Part shown: piece by piece, positions 1-8,924 of the stretch
How positions within the stretch are numbered: position 1 is the first letter of the stretch
How the letters are laid out: every line of letters starts with the position of its first letter
Assembly (NCBI RefSeq): GCF_043575855.1
Contig: NZ_CP144375.1
Span: forward strand, 806,001 to 870,000
DNA length: 64,000 nucleotides
Source of the DNA: Kutzneria buriramensis
Lineage (GTDB): Bacteria > Actinomycetota > Actinomycetes > Mycobacteriales > Pseudonocardiaceae
Direction of reading: 5' to 3'
Translations under genes and position numbers: made by a program
Notes under the pieces: generated by a model
What the model saw: the letters and a program-made list of their open reading frames with translations, nothing else
Database searches by the model: none
Told to the model about the DNA's origin: nothing

Positions 1-747
1 GCCGAGCTGGCCCAGCAGTTCCTCAACGAGATCAAGGGCGTGTTCGGCGTCGAGGGGACGCGCTTTTGGGTGTCGGTCTCCGACGACGCCCTGGCCGCCT
101 ACGAACGCCGGGGAACCGCCGTCCGGGACGCCTTCGACAGCGCCTTCGACGAGATCGTCCGCGTCGAGCACCTCAAGCTCGCCGACACCCTGGACCTGCT
201 GCGCCGCCGGGTGGTCGGTGTGCCCGAACCGTTTCTCGACCTGGTGCACTGCCTGTCCGGCGGTCTGGCCCGCGACGTCGTCCGGGTGGCCCGTTCGATG
301 ATCGGGCACGGGCATCCGACCAACCCTCCTGGCCTGGCCGCCGTGTGCTCGGCGCTGGTCGAGGAGGACCTCCGCCGCGTCGGCCACGGCCTCCAGGTGG
401 CGGCGGGCCGTGTGCCCGACACCGACGACACCACCCACTATCTGCGGGTCATCAGGTCCCTTCGGGCCGATCCGCAGGAACTGCTGGACGCCGCCCGTGT
501 CCTCGACGGCATCGCCGCCGACACCGCCGTCGCCGAGCTGTCGGCGCTGGCTCGGCAGAGCGCCGCGTTCGCCTACCACGACGCCACCCTGCTCGAACTG
601 GCTTCTGTCGACCTGGAGGCTGCCGATGCCAAGGCGCACCTGGACTTGCTTGCCGACTCCCGGCAGGCCCTCAGCGCCCATCCGCGCCTGGCCGTCATCA
701 TGATCGACGATTTCCGCACCGAGTTCGGCCTACCGCCGCTGGGTTGA
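1..747 (+). CDS. C-terminal part of a putative P-loop NTPase (KAP/STAND-like)
   Basis: The frame is already open at base 1 and ends at TGA 745-747, so the 5' end lies outside the window; the first internal ATG is at 40. The visible part (about 248 residues) has a sensor-like stretch (FWVSVSDDAL, then DAFDSAFDEIVRV and LSGGLARDVVRVAR) of the kind that follows the Walker B strand in KAP-type or related STAND ATPases. The rest is helical and rich in Ala and Leu. No Walker A can be seen because it would lie upstream. The family call is inferred from this local pattern only. The stop codon overlaps the -35 box of the next gene. Confidence 0.5.
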   Translation, partial: AELAQQFLNEIKGVFGVEGTRFWVSVSDDALAAYERRGTAVRDAFDSAFDEIVRVEHLKLADTLDLLRRRVVGVPEPFLDLVHCLSGGLARDVVRVARSMIGHGHPTNPPGLAAVCSALVEEDLRRVGHGLQVAAGRVPDTDDTTHYLRVIRSLRADPQELLDAARVLDGIAADTAVAELSALARQSAAFAYHDATLLELASVDLEAADAKAHLDLLADSRQALSAHPRLAVIMIDDFRTEFGLPPLG

Positions 748-793
748 CACCCACCGACGTCATTCATACATTGGGTGCCCGTCTGTATGAATG
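744..793 (+). promoter_or_regulatory. Promoter with overlapping 10-bp inverted repeat (likely TetR operator)
   Basis: TTGACA at 744-749 and TACATT at 767-772 are separated by 17 bp, a good sigma70-type promoter. A perfect inverted repeat, CATTCATACA (761-770) and TGTATGAATG (784-793), covers the -10 box and the ATG at 791. A repressor bound here would block the downstream operon, and the TetR gene at its end (3282-3884) is the obvious candidate. The predicted transcription start leaves a leader of only about 12 nt. Confidence 0.75.
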
Positions 794-2245
794 ACGAGGG
801 AGTTGGTCCGGGTGCAGCTCGGCAAGACCGCCGTCGTCCTGGGTGGCAGCGCCGCCGGCCTGTGCAGCGCGGGGGCGCTCGCCCCGTACTTCGACCAGGT
901 GTTGGTGCTGGAACGCGACGTGCTGCCGGCGGCGGCCGAGCACCGGCGCGGGGTGCCGCAGAGCAAGCATCCGCACTTCCTGCTGAACTCCGGCCGGCGT
1001 GCGATCGGGGCGCTGTTCCCGGGCTTCGAGGACGACCTGATCGCGGCGGGCGGCCTGCACCTCATGCCGTCGATGGACGCGGCCTACCTCGACGGGGCGG
1101 GCTGGTCGGCCCGCAAACGCAGCGCGATGACGATGATCTACGGCTCGCGGATCCTGATCGAACGCGTGCTGCGCGACAAGGTGCGAACGCTGGCGAACGT
1201 GGTCGTACGCGAGGGCGTCACGGTGACGGGCCTGACCACCCGCGACGGCCGCGTCAGCGGCGTCGACCTAGGCGAGGAGCATCTCGACGCCGACCTCGTG
1301 GTGGACGCGATGGGCCGTGGCTCCGCGGTCGGCCAATGGCTGGTGGCAAAGGGCTGGCCGGAAGCCGAGGTGCAGACCCTCGACGCCAAGGTCACCTACA
1401 CCTCACGCTGGTACGACCTGCCCACGCCGCGCCCCGCCTCCTGGTGGTGGCAGCACCTGGTGATCATGCCGACCCCGGACAAGCGCCGGCACCCGCCCGA
1501 GCACGAGTTCCTGGTCAACTTCTTCCCGATCGAGGGCAACCGGGTCATCGCCTGCATGGGCTCGTGGGGCCTGGACATGCCGCGCAGTACCGAAGAGTTC
1601 GTCGAGTCGGCAACCCGGGTGCGGACGCCGCTGTTCGCGGCGGCGATGGACCGCTGCACCCCGACCTCCGAGGTGCACCTGACCCGGTCGGCCGGCAACA
1701 AGTGGCGACGCTACGACCGCCTGCGCACGCCACCGCGAGGCCTGGTGTTCATCGGCGACTCGATCTGCGCGTTCAACCCGTTCTACGCCCAGGGCATCAG
1801 CTCCGCGTCGGGGTCCGCGCTGTTGCTGCGGGAGCACCTCGCCCGCGGTCTCGACGACCACTTCGCCGCGCGATTCCTTGCGGCGCAACGGAAGCTGCTC
1901 CGCGTGCCGTGGTCCCTCGCGATGGCCCGGGATCAGGGCTACGAATGCGCGGTGGGCACCGAGAAGCCGCCCGAGTGGCGACGCCGCCTCCTCGCGGCGG
2001 TGTCCGGCCCGGCGTTCAGCTTCATCGTCGGCGCGGCCCGTGAGGACGAGGTCGTCGACGAGCACTTCGCCAAGGTGTTCAACATGGACGAGTCGCTGGG
2101 CCAGATGATGCGCAACCCCAGGGTGCTCGCGGGATTCCTGCGCCACTACGTCCGCCGGACGCTGGGCCGGCAACGGGTTCCGTTCGACTTCGATCCCCAG
2201 GCCGAGCCGCCGGCCAAGGACTACTCCACCGTGGCGGCGCGATGA
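791..2245 (+). CDS. FAD-dependent monooxygenase/epoxidase-like oxidoreductase
   Basis: 484 residues. The N terminus has a dinucleotide-binding Rossmann motif (VVLGGSAAGLCSAGAL, about residues 14-29), followed by E41-R as the expected acidic end of strand 2. The segment RRGVPQSKHPHFLL (about 53-66) resembles the conserved GVPQ-x-RH motif of LasC-type flavin epoxidases and related aromatic hydroxylases. The second FAD motif is GLVFIGDSICAFNPFYAQGIS near residue 320. It probably hydroxylates or epoxidises a hydrophobic substrate. ATG at 791 lies in the operator; an in-frame GTG at 812 is the alternative start. It is the first gene of an operon with a membrane protein and a TetR regulator, overlapping the next gene by 4 bp (ATGA). 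Confidence 0.8.
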   Translation: MTRELVRVQLGKTAVVLGGSAAGLCSAGALAPYFDQVLVLERDVLPAAAEHRRGVPQSKHPHFLLNSGRRAIGALFPGFEDDLIAAGGLHLMPSMDAAYLDGAGWSARKRSAMTMIYGSRILIERVLRDKVRTLANVVVREGVTVTGLTTRDGRVSGVDLGEEHLDADLVVDAMGRGSAVGQWLVAKGWPEAEVQTLDAKVTYTSRWYDLPTPRPASWWWQHLVIMPTPDKRRHPPEHEFLVNFFPIEGNRVIACMGSWGLDMPRSTEEFVESATRVRTPLFAAAMDRCTPTSEVHLTRSAGNKWRRYDRLRTPPRGLVFIGDSICAFNPFYAQGISSASGSALLLREHLARGLDDHFAARFLAAQRKLLRVPWSLAMARDQGYECAVGTEKPPEWRRRLLAAVSGPAFSFIVGAAREDEVVDEHFAKVFNMDESLGQMMRNPRVLAGFLRHYVRRTLGRQRVPFDFDPQAEPPAKDYSTVAAR

Positions 2246-3285
2246 GCGTCGACTGCGGATCGGCGGCGGAGGCCGTCACCCGGGGCCTCGGCTTCGACTG
2301 CCAGGACGTCTCGCCGGTGGTGTCGGTCCGCTTTCCGTGGCAGCTGACCAACTGGACGATGCCGCTGCTGGAGGTGCTCGTCATCGGCGGCGCGATCTTC
2401 GCGCTGGTGCACGCGGTGCGCCGCTACCGCGACGGTGATCGGGTCAACCTGGCGCTGTGGTTCGCCTCGCTGGTCTATCTCCTCGTCACCGAGCCGCCGC
2501 TGTACTTCCCGGAGTGGTTCGGGCTCGACCAGATCTACGGTTTCATCTTCGCCCACAACCGGTTCACCGTGCAGTTCATGTGGGACCGGCTGCCGCTCTA
2601 CATCGTGGCCTTCTACCCGATGTTCACCCAGCTCGCCTACGAGACCGTGCGTTCGCTCGGCGTTTTCCGAAGGCGCGGTCCGCTGCTCGGTTCGGTGGCG
2701 GTCGCCTTCGTATGCCAGGTGTTCTACGAGGTCTTCGACCAGATCGGACCGCAGCTGCGGTGGTGGGCCTGGAACCCCGGCAACGTCATCGTCAACCAGC
2801 CGGCGCTGGCCTCGGTGCCGATGACCAGCATGCTGCTGTTCGCCTCGGTCTCGATCGCCGCCCTGACCTACCTCGTCGTGCGGTTGGCCGGCAACGGCCG
2901 GCTGGTGCCACGCATCCTGCTGGCCGGTGTCCTCACGCCGTTGGCGATGGCGATCGCCGGCATCCCGTCCAGCCTCTTCCGGGGGAATGTCACGGCGCAG
3001 GCCTGGGTGCTCGGCGTCGAGCTGGCGGCGGTCTGGCTGGCCGGCGGCTGGATCATCGCCACCACGCCACGATCCGCCGAGCCGGTGTCCGCCTTCGCGC
3101 GGTTCTACCCCGCCGTCTACCTGGGAGTCATGGCGCTGTTCTGGCTCAGTGCCCTGCCGGTCGACCACGGCAGCGGCCTGTACGCGCTGGCCTGTTTCGT
3201 CGGGGCCGGACTCGTGCTGGCCGCGCTCTACCGGGTGCGGAGCCGGGGCACCTGCCGCCGTCTGAGGCAGCCCGCTCGGGGATGA
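2242..3285 (+). CDS. Polytopic membrane protein of unknown function
   Basis: 347 residues with about eight hydrophobic segments, for example residues 41-57 (LLEVLVIGGAIFALVHA), 71-83, 112-123, 146-158, 192-215, 228-243, 255-270 and 292-334. No transporter signature or catalytic motif was recognised. It starts inside the stop of the flavoprotein gene and its own stop overlaps the start of the TetR gene, so the three are almost certainly cotranscribed. A role in handling the substrate of the flavoenzyme is possible but is only an inference from context. Confidence 0.75.
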   Translation: MSVDCGSAAEAVTRGLGFDCQDVSPVVSVRFPWQLTNWTMPLLEVLVIGGAIFALVHAVRRYRDGDRVNLALWFASLVYLLVTEPPLYFPEWFGLDQIYGFIFAHNRFTVQFMWDRLPLYIVAFYPMFTQLAYETVRSLGVFRRRGPLLGSVAVAFVCQVFYEVFDQIGPQLRWWAWNPGNVIVNQPALASVPMTSMLLFASVSIAALTYLVVRLAGNGRLVPRILLAGVLTPLAMAIAGIPSSLFRGNVTAQAWVLGVELAAVWLAGGWIIATTPRSAEPVSAFARFYPAVYLGVMALFWLSALPVDHGSGLYALACFVGAGLVLAALYRVRSRGTCRRLRQPARG

Positions 3286-3884
3286 TGGGCCGCATGGGGT
3301 ACCACGGATGGCAGGGCAACCCGCCCCGGACCGAGGACGAGGCACGCCGCCGTATCGTCGACGCGGCGACGGCGTGCCTCGACCGGGTCGGGCTGGCCAA
3401 GACCAGCCTGTCGGACATCGCGGCCGAGGCCGGCGTGACCCGGCAGACCGTCTACCGGTACTTCCCCCGCCTGCCGGACATCCTCAGCGCCGTCGCCATC
3501 GCCGGCGTCGAGGCGTTCGCCGAACGGATGGAACGGCACCTCGCCACCTTCGGCAGCCCGGCCGAGGTCGCCGTCGAATCGGTGCTGTTCAGCCTCCAGG
3601 CAGTCCCCAGCGAGCCCCATCTGGGCCTGCTGCTGGAGGCCGGCGAGGGCGACATCTTCACCGGCGCGGTCACCTCGCCGCAGTCCTTCGCCCTCGGCGC
3701 GCGCATCCTCCAGAACGTGCCGGTCGACTGGGCGGCCGCCGGAGTCAGCACCGATGAGGACTTCCTCGGGCTGGCCGAGATCCTGATGCGGCTGTTCCTG
3801 TCTTTCCTCCAGTACCCGTCCTACCACGACGACGAGCTGCGGGCTCTCGTCGGCCGCTGGCTCGGACCGGCGCTGCGCGGCTGA
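3282..3884 (+). CDS. TetR-family transcriptional regulator
   Basis: About 200 residues. The N-terminal helix-turn-helix is classical: RIVDAATACLDRVGLAKTSL followed by IAAEAGVTRQTVYRYFP. The C-terminal ligand and dimer domain is unassigned. ATG 3282 overlaps the upstream stop (ATGA); ATG 3285 and ATG 3294 are alternative starts. As last gene of a three-gene operon with a palindromic operator over its promoter (761-793), it most likely represses its own operon and is released by the substrate or product of the flavoenzyme. The stop directly abuts the stop of the convergent GH5 gene, leaving no terminator space. Confidence 0.9.
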   Translation: MMGRMGYHGWQGNPPRTEDEARRRIVDAATACLDRVGLAKTSLSDIAAEAGVTRQTVYRYFPRLPDILSAVAIAGVEAFAERMERHLATFGSPAEVAVESVLFSLQAVPSEPHLGLLLEAGEGDIFTGAVTSPQSFALGARILQNVPVDWAAAGVSTDEDFLGLAEILMRLFLSFLQYPSYHDDELRALVGRWLGPALRG

Positions 3885-4883
3885 CTACCGGTGCCAGGCC
3901 CAGGCCAGCCGGTCGGCGCCGCTGGCGTTGTTGACGGTCAGGGACAGCGCGGTGCCGCTGCCGTGCAGCGTGGTCAGCGAGTAGGTGTCGCCGGTACGCA
4001 GGCCCGGCCAGTACACCGACCCCATCTGGAGCTGGCGCAGCCGGTTCGTCACGGACTGGATGTACGCGATCTCGTTGGAGCCGTTGATCGGGCCGTCGTA
4101 GTTCAGGCCGGTGGTCATGCTCGCGCCGAACTCGTCCAGGATCGTGCGCGACGAGCAGTTCCCGAGCCGCTGGTCGAAGTCGGCCGTCCACTGCTGCGGG
4201 TCGGTCCAGGTGCTGTGCCAGAAGCCGTAGAAGTGCAGCGCGAGGTGGGTGCCGTTGAGCCGACTGTCCGCGCACACCGACTTGACGTCGTCGGCGTAGC
4301 CGGTGCCGTCGACGACGACCCGGTCGCGCGGCACGTTCCGGTACGTGGACAGCCAGGACGCGACGATCCCGGTCCATTCCTGGCTGGTGTAGCCGAACGG
4401 CTCGTTCATCGGCTCGAAGTAGACGCTGCCGTTGCCGGCGTACTTCGAGGTGATCCGCTGCCACATCGCGTTGAACGTGGTGGTGTCGTCGATGCGGCCG
4501 TCCTTGGCGTTCGGCGCCTCCCAGTAGCCCAGGATCACCTTGAAGCCCTTGGCGGTCGCCGCGTCGATGGCCCCGGTGTAGGAGTTCCAGAACGGACCGT
4601 TGACGGAGGTCGGGTTCACCGGCAGGCGCACCGTGTTGGCCCCGACCTTCGACCGGAACTGGCCGATCACCGCACTGGCCTTGGCATAGGTGGTGGCGTA
4701 GCTGTCCGCCGTGGACAGTCCGGACGGCACGACCGCGTCGGAGGCGTAGTTGTCACGCGGATCGGCCCAGTTCACGCCGCGGAAGTCGCCGGTGGTCGCG
4801 GCGTTCGCGACGGGCCCGGCGACGGTGATCAGGCCCGCCGCGCAGCAGGCGGCGGCGAGCAGTCGGGCGAGCGAAGAGTTCAT
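3885..4883 (-). CDS. Secreted GH5-family glycoside hydrolase (cellulase-like)
   Basis: 332 residues with a Sec signal peptide (Arg near the N terminus, hydrophobic core LLAAACCAAGLITVAG, AxA cleavage near residue 29). The TIM-barrel GH5 signatures are visible: NEP in YFEPMNEPFG carries the acid/base Glu, and ILDEFGAS carries the nucleophile Glu. HFYGFW is the His/Tyr strand. No carbohydrate-binding module is attached. ATG 4883 is preceded by GAGGAGA. It is the last gene of a sugar operon 11 bp downstream of the GH35 gene, so a secreted endo-hydrolase would feed oligosaccharides to the transporter. The exact GH5 subfamily and substrate cannot be decided by eye. Confidence 0.85.
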   Translation of the reverse strand: MNSSLARLLAAACCAAGLITVAGPVANAATTGDFRGVNWADPRDNYASDAVVPSGLSTADSYATTYAKASAVIGQFRSKVGANTVRLPVNPTSVNGPFWNSYTGAIDAATAKGFKVILGYWEAPNAKDGRIDDTTTFNAMWQRITSKYAGNGSVYFEPMNEPFGYTSQEWTGIVASWLSTYRNVPRDRVVVDGTGYADDVKSVCADSRLNGTHLALHFYGFWHSTWTDPQQWTADFDQRLGNCSSRTILDEFGASMTTGLNYDGPINGSNEIAYIQSVTNRLRQLQMGSVYWPGLRTGDTYSLTTLHGSGTALSLTVNNASGADRLAWAWHR

Positions 4884-4894
4884 CGGGGATCTCC

Positions 4895-6646
4895 TCAGGC
4901 TTCGGTGTGGCCGAGATGCGCGTGCGGCGCGCAGCGGACCACGGGGTCGAGCATCGTGTCCAGTTCGAGCACGACGACGTCGTTGGCGCCGGCCCGGACC
5001 AGCGGTGCGGGCACGTAGAGCGTTCGCTGCGGGCCGCGGCGCCAGTAGCGGCCGAGCAGGAACCCGTTGAACCAGACCATTCCCTTGCCCCAGCCGGCGG
5101 TGTCGAGGAACAGGTCCGTCGACTCCGGCACCGTGAGCCGGCCGCTGACGACCACCGGACCGGCCAGCGGCCCGGTGACCTCGGCACCGTCGGCGCTGCC
5201 GGGACGGCGATCCGGCAGCGCCGCGGCGTCGATCGGGAGCACGTCCCAATCGGTCAGCGGCCGCCCGTTCAGGCTGACGCCGTCGATGACCCCCTTGGGC
5301 TCCCCCAGTCGCGGGCCGTAGTCGACGCGGCCGAGGTCCTCGATCAGCAGCGTCAGCTCGCCCTCGGTCAGCGGCAGCTCGAGGGCTCGGTCGTGGTGCT
5401 CGCGCAGCAACGTCCCGAGCCGCACGCCGTCGAGGAAAACCGTGACACGGTCCCGGATCTCGCCGAAGACGAGCACGCCGGGGCCGTCGTCGTCGATCGT
5501 GGTGCGGGCCAGGGCCAGATGCGGAGTGGGCGCCAGCTCGTCGAAGGTGGGCAGCTGTTCGTGCGTCTGCCACGTTCCCCACCGCTCCGCGTTGGCCAGC
5601 AACAGGATCGGCTCGTGCAGGGACGCGACCGGCGTGGGCAGCGGCCCCGCCGGCGGCGGCACGCTGTCGGGAACCTTGTGGTACCGCGCGATGACGTCCC
5701 GGAACGCGTGGTATTTGGCGGTGGGATTGCCGGCCTCGTCCAACGGCGCGTCGTAGTCGTAGGACGTGACCAGCGGCTGGTAGGTACCCTTGTCGTTGGC
5801 GCCGCTGGTGAGCCCGAAGTTGGTGCCACCGTGGAACATGTAGATGTTGACCGACGCGCCGGCGGCCAGCAGCGCGTCCAACTCCGCCGCGGAATCCTCC
5901 GCGGACGTCGTGTGGTGGTGCGAACCCCAGTTGTCGAACCAGCCGCACCAGAACTCGCTGCACATCAGCGGGCCGGTGGGCTGCTGGGTGCGCAGGATCG
6001 CCAGCCGCTCGGCGGCGCGCGACCCGAACGACGCCGTCCGGTGCAGCCCGTCCAGGCTGCCCGCGGCGAGCATGTCGTCCAGCGGTTGGTCCACTGTGGT
6101 CAGTGGCACCGTGACGCCGGCCTCGCGGGTGTAGCGGGTGAGCTCCGCGAGGTAGCGCTTGTCGCTGCCGTAGGCCCCGTACTCGTTCTCGATCTGGACC
6201 AGGATCACCGGGCCGCCCCGGTCGATCTGGCGGGGCACGACCACGCGGTACACCTGCCTCAGGTATTCCCGAACGGCGTCGAGATACCGGGGCTCCGAGC
6301 TGCGGACACCCTCGCCGGGCAGCCACACCGGCAGCCCGCCGTTGGCCCACTCGGCGCAGATGTACGGCCCCGGCCGCACGATCGCGTGCATGCCGGCGTC
6401 CGCGATCAGGCCGAGGAACCGGTCCAGGTCCAGGCCGCCGGACAGGTCGAACGTGCCGCGCTCGGGGGCGTGGGCGTTCCACGGCACGTACGTCTCGATG
6501 GTGTTCAGGCCCATCCGGCGGGCCTTGTCGATCCGGTCCGCCCACTGCTCCGGGTGCACCCGGAAGTAGTGCAGGGCGCCGGACAGGATCCGGAACGGCT
6601 GCCCGTCGAGCAGGAAGTCCCGCTCGCCGATCGCGAACTCGGCCAT
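4895..6646 (-). CDS. GH35 beta-galactosidase
   Basis: 583 residues, typical of bacterial intracellular GH35 enzymes. Near the N terminus are ILSGALHYFRVHPEQWADRI and LNTIETYVPWNAHAP. The acid/base Glu lies in VQIENEYGAYG and the nucleophile in MCSEFWCGWFDNWG; MFHGGTNFG is a further family signature. There is no signal peptide, so it acts in the cytoplasm, releasing beta-linked galactose from imported oligosaccharides. It sits between the binding protein gene (40 bp upstream) and the GH5 gene. With the LacI gene at 9942 it defines a beta-galactoside or galactan utilisation locus. Confidence 0.92.
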   Translation of the reverse strand: MAEFAIGERDFLLDGQPFRILSGALHYFRVHPEQWADRIDKARRMGLNTIETYVPWNAHAPERGTFDLSGGLDLDRFLGLIADAGMHAIVRPGPYICAEWANGGLPVWLPGEGVRSSEPRYLDAVREYLRQVYRVVVPRQIDRGGPVILVQIENEYGAYGSDKRYLAELTRYTREAGVTVPLTTVDQPLDDMLAAGSLDGLHRTASFGSRAAERLAILRTQQPTGPLMCSEFWCGWFDNWGSHHHTTSAEDSAAELDALLAAGASVNIYMFHGGTNFGLTSGANDKGTYQPLVTSYDYDAPLDEAGNPTAKYHAFRDVIARYHKVPDSVPPPAGPLPTPVASLHEPILLLANAERWGTWQTHEQLPTFDELAPTPHLALARTTIDDDGPGVLVFGEIRDRVTVFLDGVRLGTLLREHHDRALELPLTEGELTLLIEDLGRVDYGPRLGEPKGVIDGVSLNGRPLTDWDVLPIDAAALPDRRPGSADGAEVTGPLAGPVVVSGRLTVPESTDLFLDTAGWGKGMVWFNGFLLGRYWRRGPQRTLYVPAPLVRAGANDVVVLELDTMLDPVVRCAPHAHLGHTEA

Positions 6647-6686
6647 GCGTGGTCGTGCCTCCCCAAAATCGATCAGCCCAGGTAGA

Positions 6687-8033
6687 TCAGCCGGCGCTGG
6701 CGGTGAAGCCCTGCTGGTTGCCGTAGTCGACGAGCGCGGACTGCCAGGCCTTCAGGCCGTCGCCGATGGCGGTGCCGTTGAGGTAGGACTTGCCGACGGT
6801 GTCGACGTAGATGCTGTTGGCGTAGAGCTGGTAGGGCAGGTAGCTCCAGCCCTTGGCGACCGCGCCGCTGGCGGCGGTGAGCACCTGGTTGACCTTCTGC
6901 CCGCCGAAGTACGGGTCGGCGGCGTCCAGGAACGACGGCGAGTTCAGGTCGGCCGTGGTGGACGGGAAGCCGCCGCTGGCGATGAACGGCTTGACGCCGT
7001 TGCCGTGGTTGAGCCAGCGCACGAACGCCGCGGCCAACTCCGGGTGCTGGCTCTGCTTGAGCACCGACTGCGCGCTGCCGCCATTCTCCGCGCTGACCGG
7101 CTGGCCGTCGTAGGTCGGCATCGGCGCGACCGCCCACTTGCCGCTGCCCGCGGTCACCGAGGACTTGAACACGCCGGGCATCCAGGCGCCGGTGACCAGG
7201 GTGGCGATCGTGCCGTCACCGAGCGCGCGGTACCAGTCGTCGCTCCAGCCCTTGACGGTGGACAGCAGCTTGCCCTGGACCAGCTGGTCCCAGACCTTGG
7301 TCCACTTCTGCGCGCCGGGGTCGTTCAGGTTGATCTTGACGTTGCGGCCGTCCGTGCCGAACGGGTGGCCGCCAGCCTGCCAGATCATGCTGGTGGTGAA
7401 GCCGGCGTCGCCGGTGTCGGAGGTGATGAACTTGGTCGGGTCGGCGGCGTGCAGCTTCTTGGCCGCGTCCACGTACTCGTCCCAGGTCTTCGGCACGGCG
7501 ATGCCGTACTTGTCGAAGTCCGCCTTGTTGTAGAACAGCGCCATCGGGCCGGAGTCCTGCGGCAGCCCGTACAGGCCGTTGCCGACGTTGACACTGCTCC
7601 AGGTCGAGGCCGTGTAGTCCTTCTGGAACGCGCCGAAGCCGTACTGGTTCAGGTCGGCCAGCGCGCCGGTCAGCGCGAACTGCGGCAGCGCCTGGTACTC
7701 GATCTGGGCGACGTCGGGACCGCCGGAGCCGGCCTTCACCGCGTTCTGGAGCTTGGTGTACTGGTCGTTGCCGGTGCCGGCGTTGACCAGGTTGACCTTG
7801 ACCTTCGGGTACTCCTTCTCGAACGCCTCGACCTGGGCCTTGGCCGACGGGGTCCAGGTCCAGTACGTGATCGTGCCGCCGGCCTGGAGCGCGGCGTCGA
7901 CGGCGTCCTGGGTGCCGGTGGCCTTGGCCGAGCCCGGATCCGACCCGGGCGAGCCGCAGGCGGCCAGGGCCGCGGTCGACAGGAGGGCGGCGGCCAGTGC
8001 GGCGACGACGCGGTGGCGGCGCGGTGGTGCCAT
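6687..8033 (-). CDS. Sugar ABC transporter substrate-binding lipoprotein
   Basis: 448 residues. The N terminus is a lipoprotein signal: Arg-rich start, hydrophobic core, lipobox LAAC with the Cys near residue 26. The rest fits the family-1 extracellular solute-binding fold of oligosaccharide transporters (GTITYWTWTPSAKAQVEAFEKEYP; later TWDEYVDAAKKL and AFVRWLNHG). It captures the sugar outside the membrane and delivers it to the two permeases encoded just upstream. It is the third gene of the operon, about 31 bp after the second permease. No ATPase gene is present, so a shared MsiK/UgpC-type ATPase encoded elsewhere is expected, as is common in actinomycetes. Confidence 0.93.
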   Translation of the reverse strand: MAPPRRHRVVAALAAALLSTAALAACGSPGSDPGSAKATGTQDAVDAALQAGGTITYWTWTPSAKAQVEAFEKEYPKVKVNLVNAGTGNDQYTKLQNAVKAGSGGPDVAQIEYQALPQFALTGALADLNQYGFGAFQKDYTASTWSSVNVGNGLYGLPQDSGPMALFYNKADFDKYGIAVPKTWDEYVDAAKKLHAADPTKFITSDTGDAGFTTSMIWQAGGHPFGTDGRNVKINLNDPGAQKWTKVWDQLVQGKLLSTVKGWSDDWYRALGDGTIATLVTGAWMPGVFKSSVTAGSGKWAVAPMPTYDGQPVSAENGGSAQSVLKQSQHPELAAAFVRWLNHGNGVKPFIASGGFPSTTADLNSPSFLDAADPYFGGQKVNQVLTAASGAVAKGWSYLPYQLYANSIYVDTVGKSYLNGTAIGDGLKAWQSALVDYGNQQGFTASAG

Positions 8034-8064
8034 CGGAGAAATCCCTTCGCGACGGTGTGAGGGG

Positions 8065-8922
8065 TTACTGCTTGACGCTGCCCGCGGTCAGACCGGACTG
8101 CCAGAACCGTTGCAGGAACAGGAAAGCGATCACGAGCGGGACGATGGTGAGCAGCGATCCGGTGATCACCAGGTGGTAGATCGGCTGCGCGGCGGCGCCG
8201 ACGGCCTGGGAGCTCCACTGGTTGAGCCCGACGGTGAGCGGGTACCAGTTCGGGTCGCTGAGCATGATGAGCGGCAGGAAGTAGTTGTTCCAGGTGGCCA
8301 CCACCGCGAACAGCGCGACGGTGACGATGCCCGGCGCCAGCTGGCGCAGCGTGACGGCGAGGAAGATGCGCAGCTCGCCGGCGCCGTCGATGCGGGCCGC
8401 CTCCATCATCTCGTCGGGGATCGCGTCGGTGGCGTACACCCAGATCAGGTACAGGCCGAACGGGCTGATCAGCGACGGGAGGATCACCGCGAGCGGCGTG
8501 TCGATCAGGCCGAGCCGGCTGAACAGCAGGAAGGTCGGCACCGCGAGCGCCGTGCCCGGCACCGCGATCGCGCCCAGCACCACGGCGAACACCGCCTGCC
8601 GGCCGCGGAACCGGTACTTGGCCAGGCCGTAGCCGGCGGCCGTGGCCAGCACGGTCGCGCCGCCGGCGCCGACCACCACGTAGAGCAGCGTGTTTCCCAG
8701 CCAGCGCAGGAAGATCCCGTTGTTGTAGGTGAACGTCGACCCGATGTTGTCGAACAGGGCGAAGGTGCCGCCGAAGGACAGGCCCGGGGTGGACAGCAGG
8801 TCGGGCTGGGTCTTGGTGGCGCTGATCAGCAGCCACACCAACGGAATCAGCGAGTACAGCAGGTAGAGCGCCATCACGGCGGTCAGGGTGCGGGAGCGGC
8901 GGGGACGCAGCACGGAGCTCAC
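8065..8922 (-). CDS. Sugar ABC transporter permease (MalG-type)
   Basis: 285 residues with six transmembrane segments and the EAA loop (EMMEAARIDGAGELRIFLAVTLRQLAPG) that contacts the ATPase. The second permease of family-1 sugar importers typically ends with a short tail such as this. GTG 8922 is chosen as start because AAGGAG lies just upstream; it leaves 2 bp after the stop of the first permease. It forms the heterodimeric channel with the product of 8925-9842. Confidence 0.92.
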   Translation of the reverse strand: MSSVLRPRRSRTLTAVMALYLLYSLIPLVWLLISATKTQPDLLSTPGLSFGGTFALFDNIGSTFTYNNGIFLRWLGNTLLYVVVGAGGATVLATAAGYGLAKYRFRGRQAVFAVVLGAIAVPGTALAVPTFLLFSRLGLIDTPLAVILPSLISPFGLYLIWVYATDAIPDEMMEAARIDGAGELRIFLAVTLRQLAPGIVTVALFAVVATWNNYFLPLIMLSDPNWYPLTVGLNQWSSQAVGAAAQPIYHLVITGSLLTIVPLVIAFLFLQRFWQSGLTAGSVKQ

Positions 8923-8924
8923 GG

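Noticed and set aside
2457..3884. A 475-residue protein including the TetR domain
   Set aside because: The N-terminal 275 residues are a frame shadow of the membrane protein gene; the TetR protein starts at 3282.
3885..6545. A fused GH5 protein of 886 residues
   Set aside because: The upstream part is the antisense-like shadow of the GH35 gene in another frame; signal peptide and ribosome site place the start at 4883.
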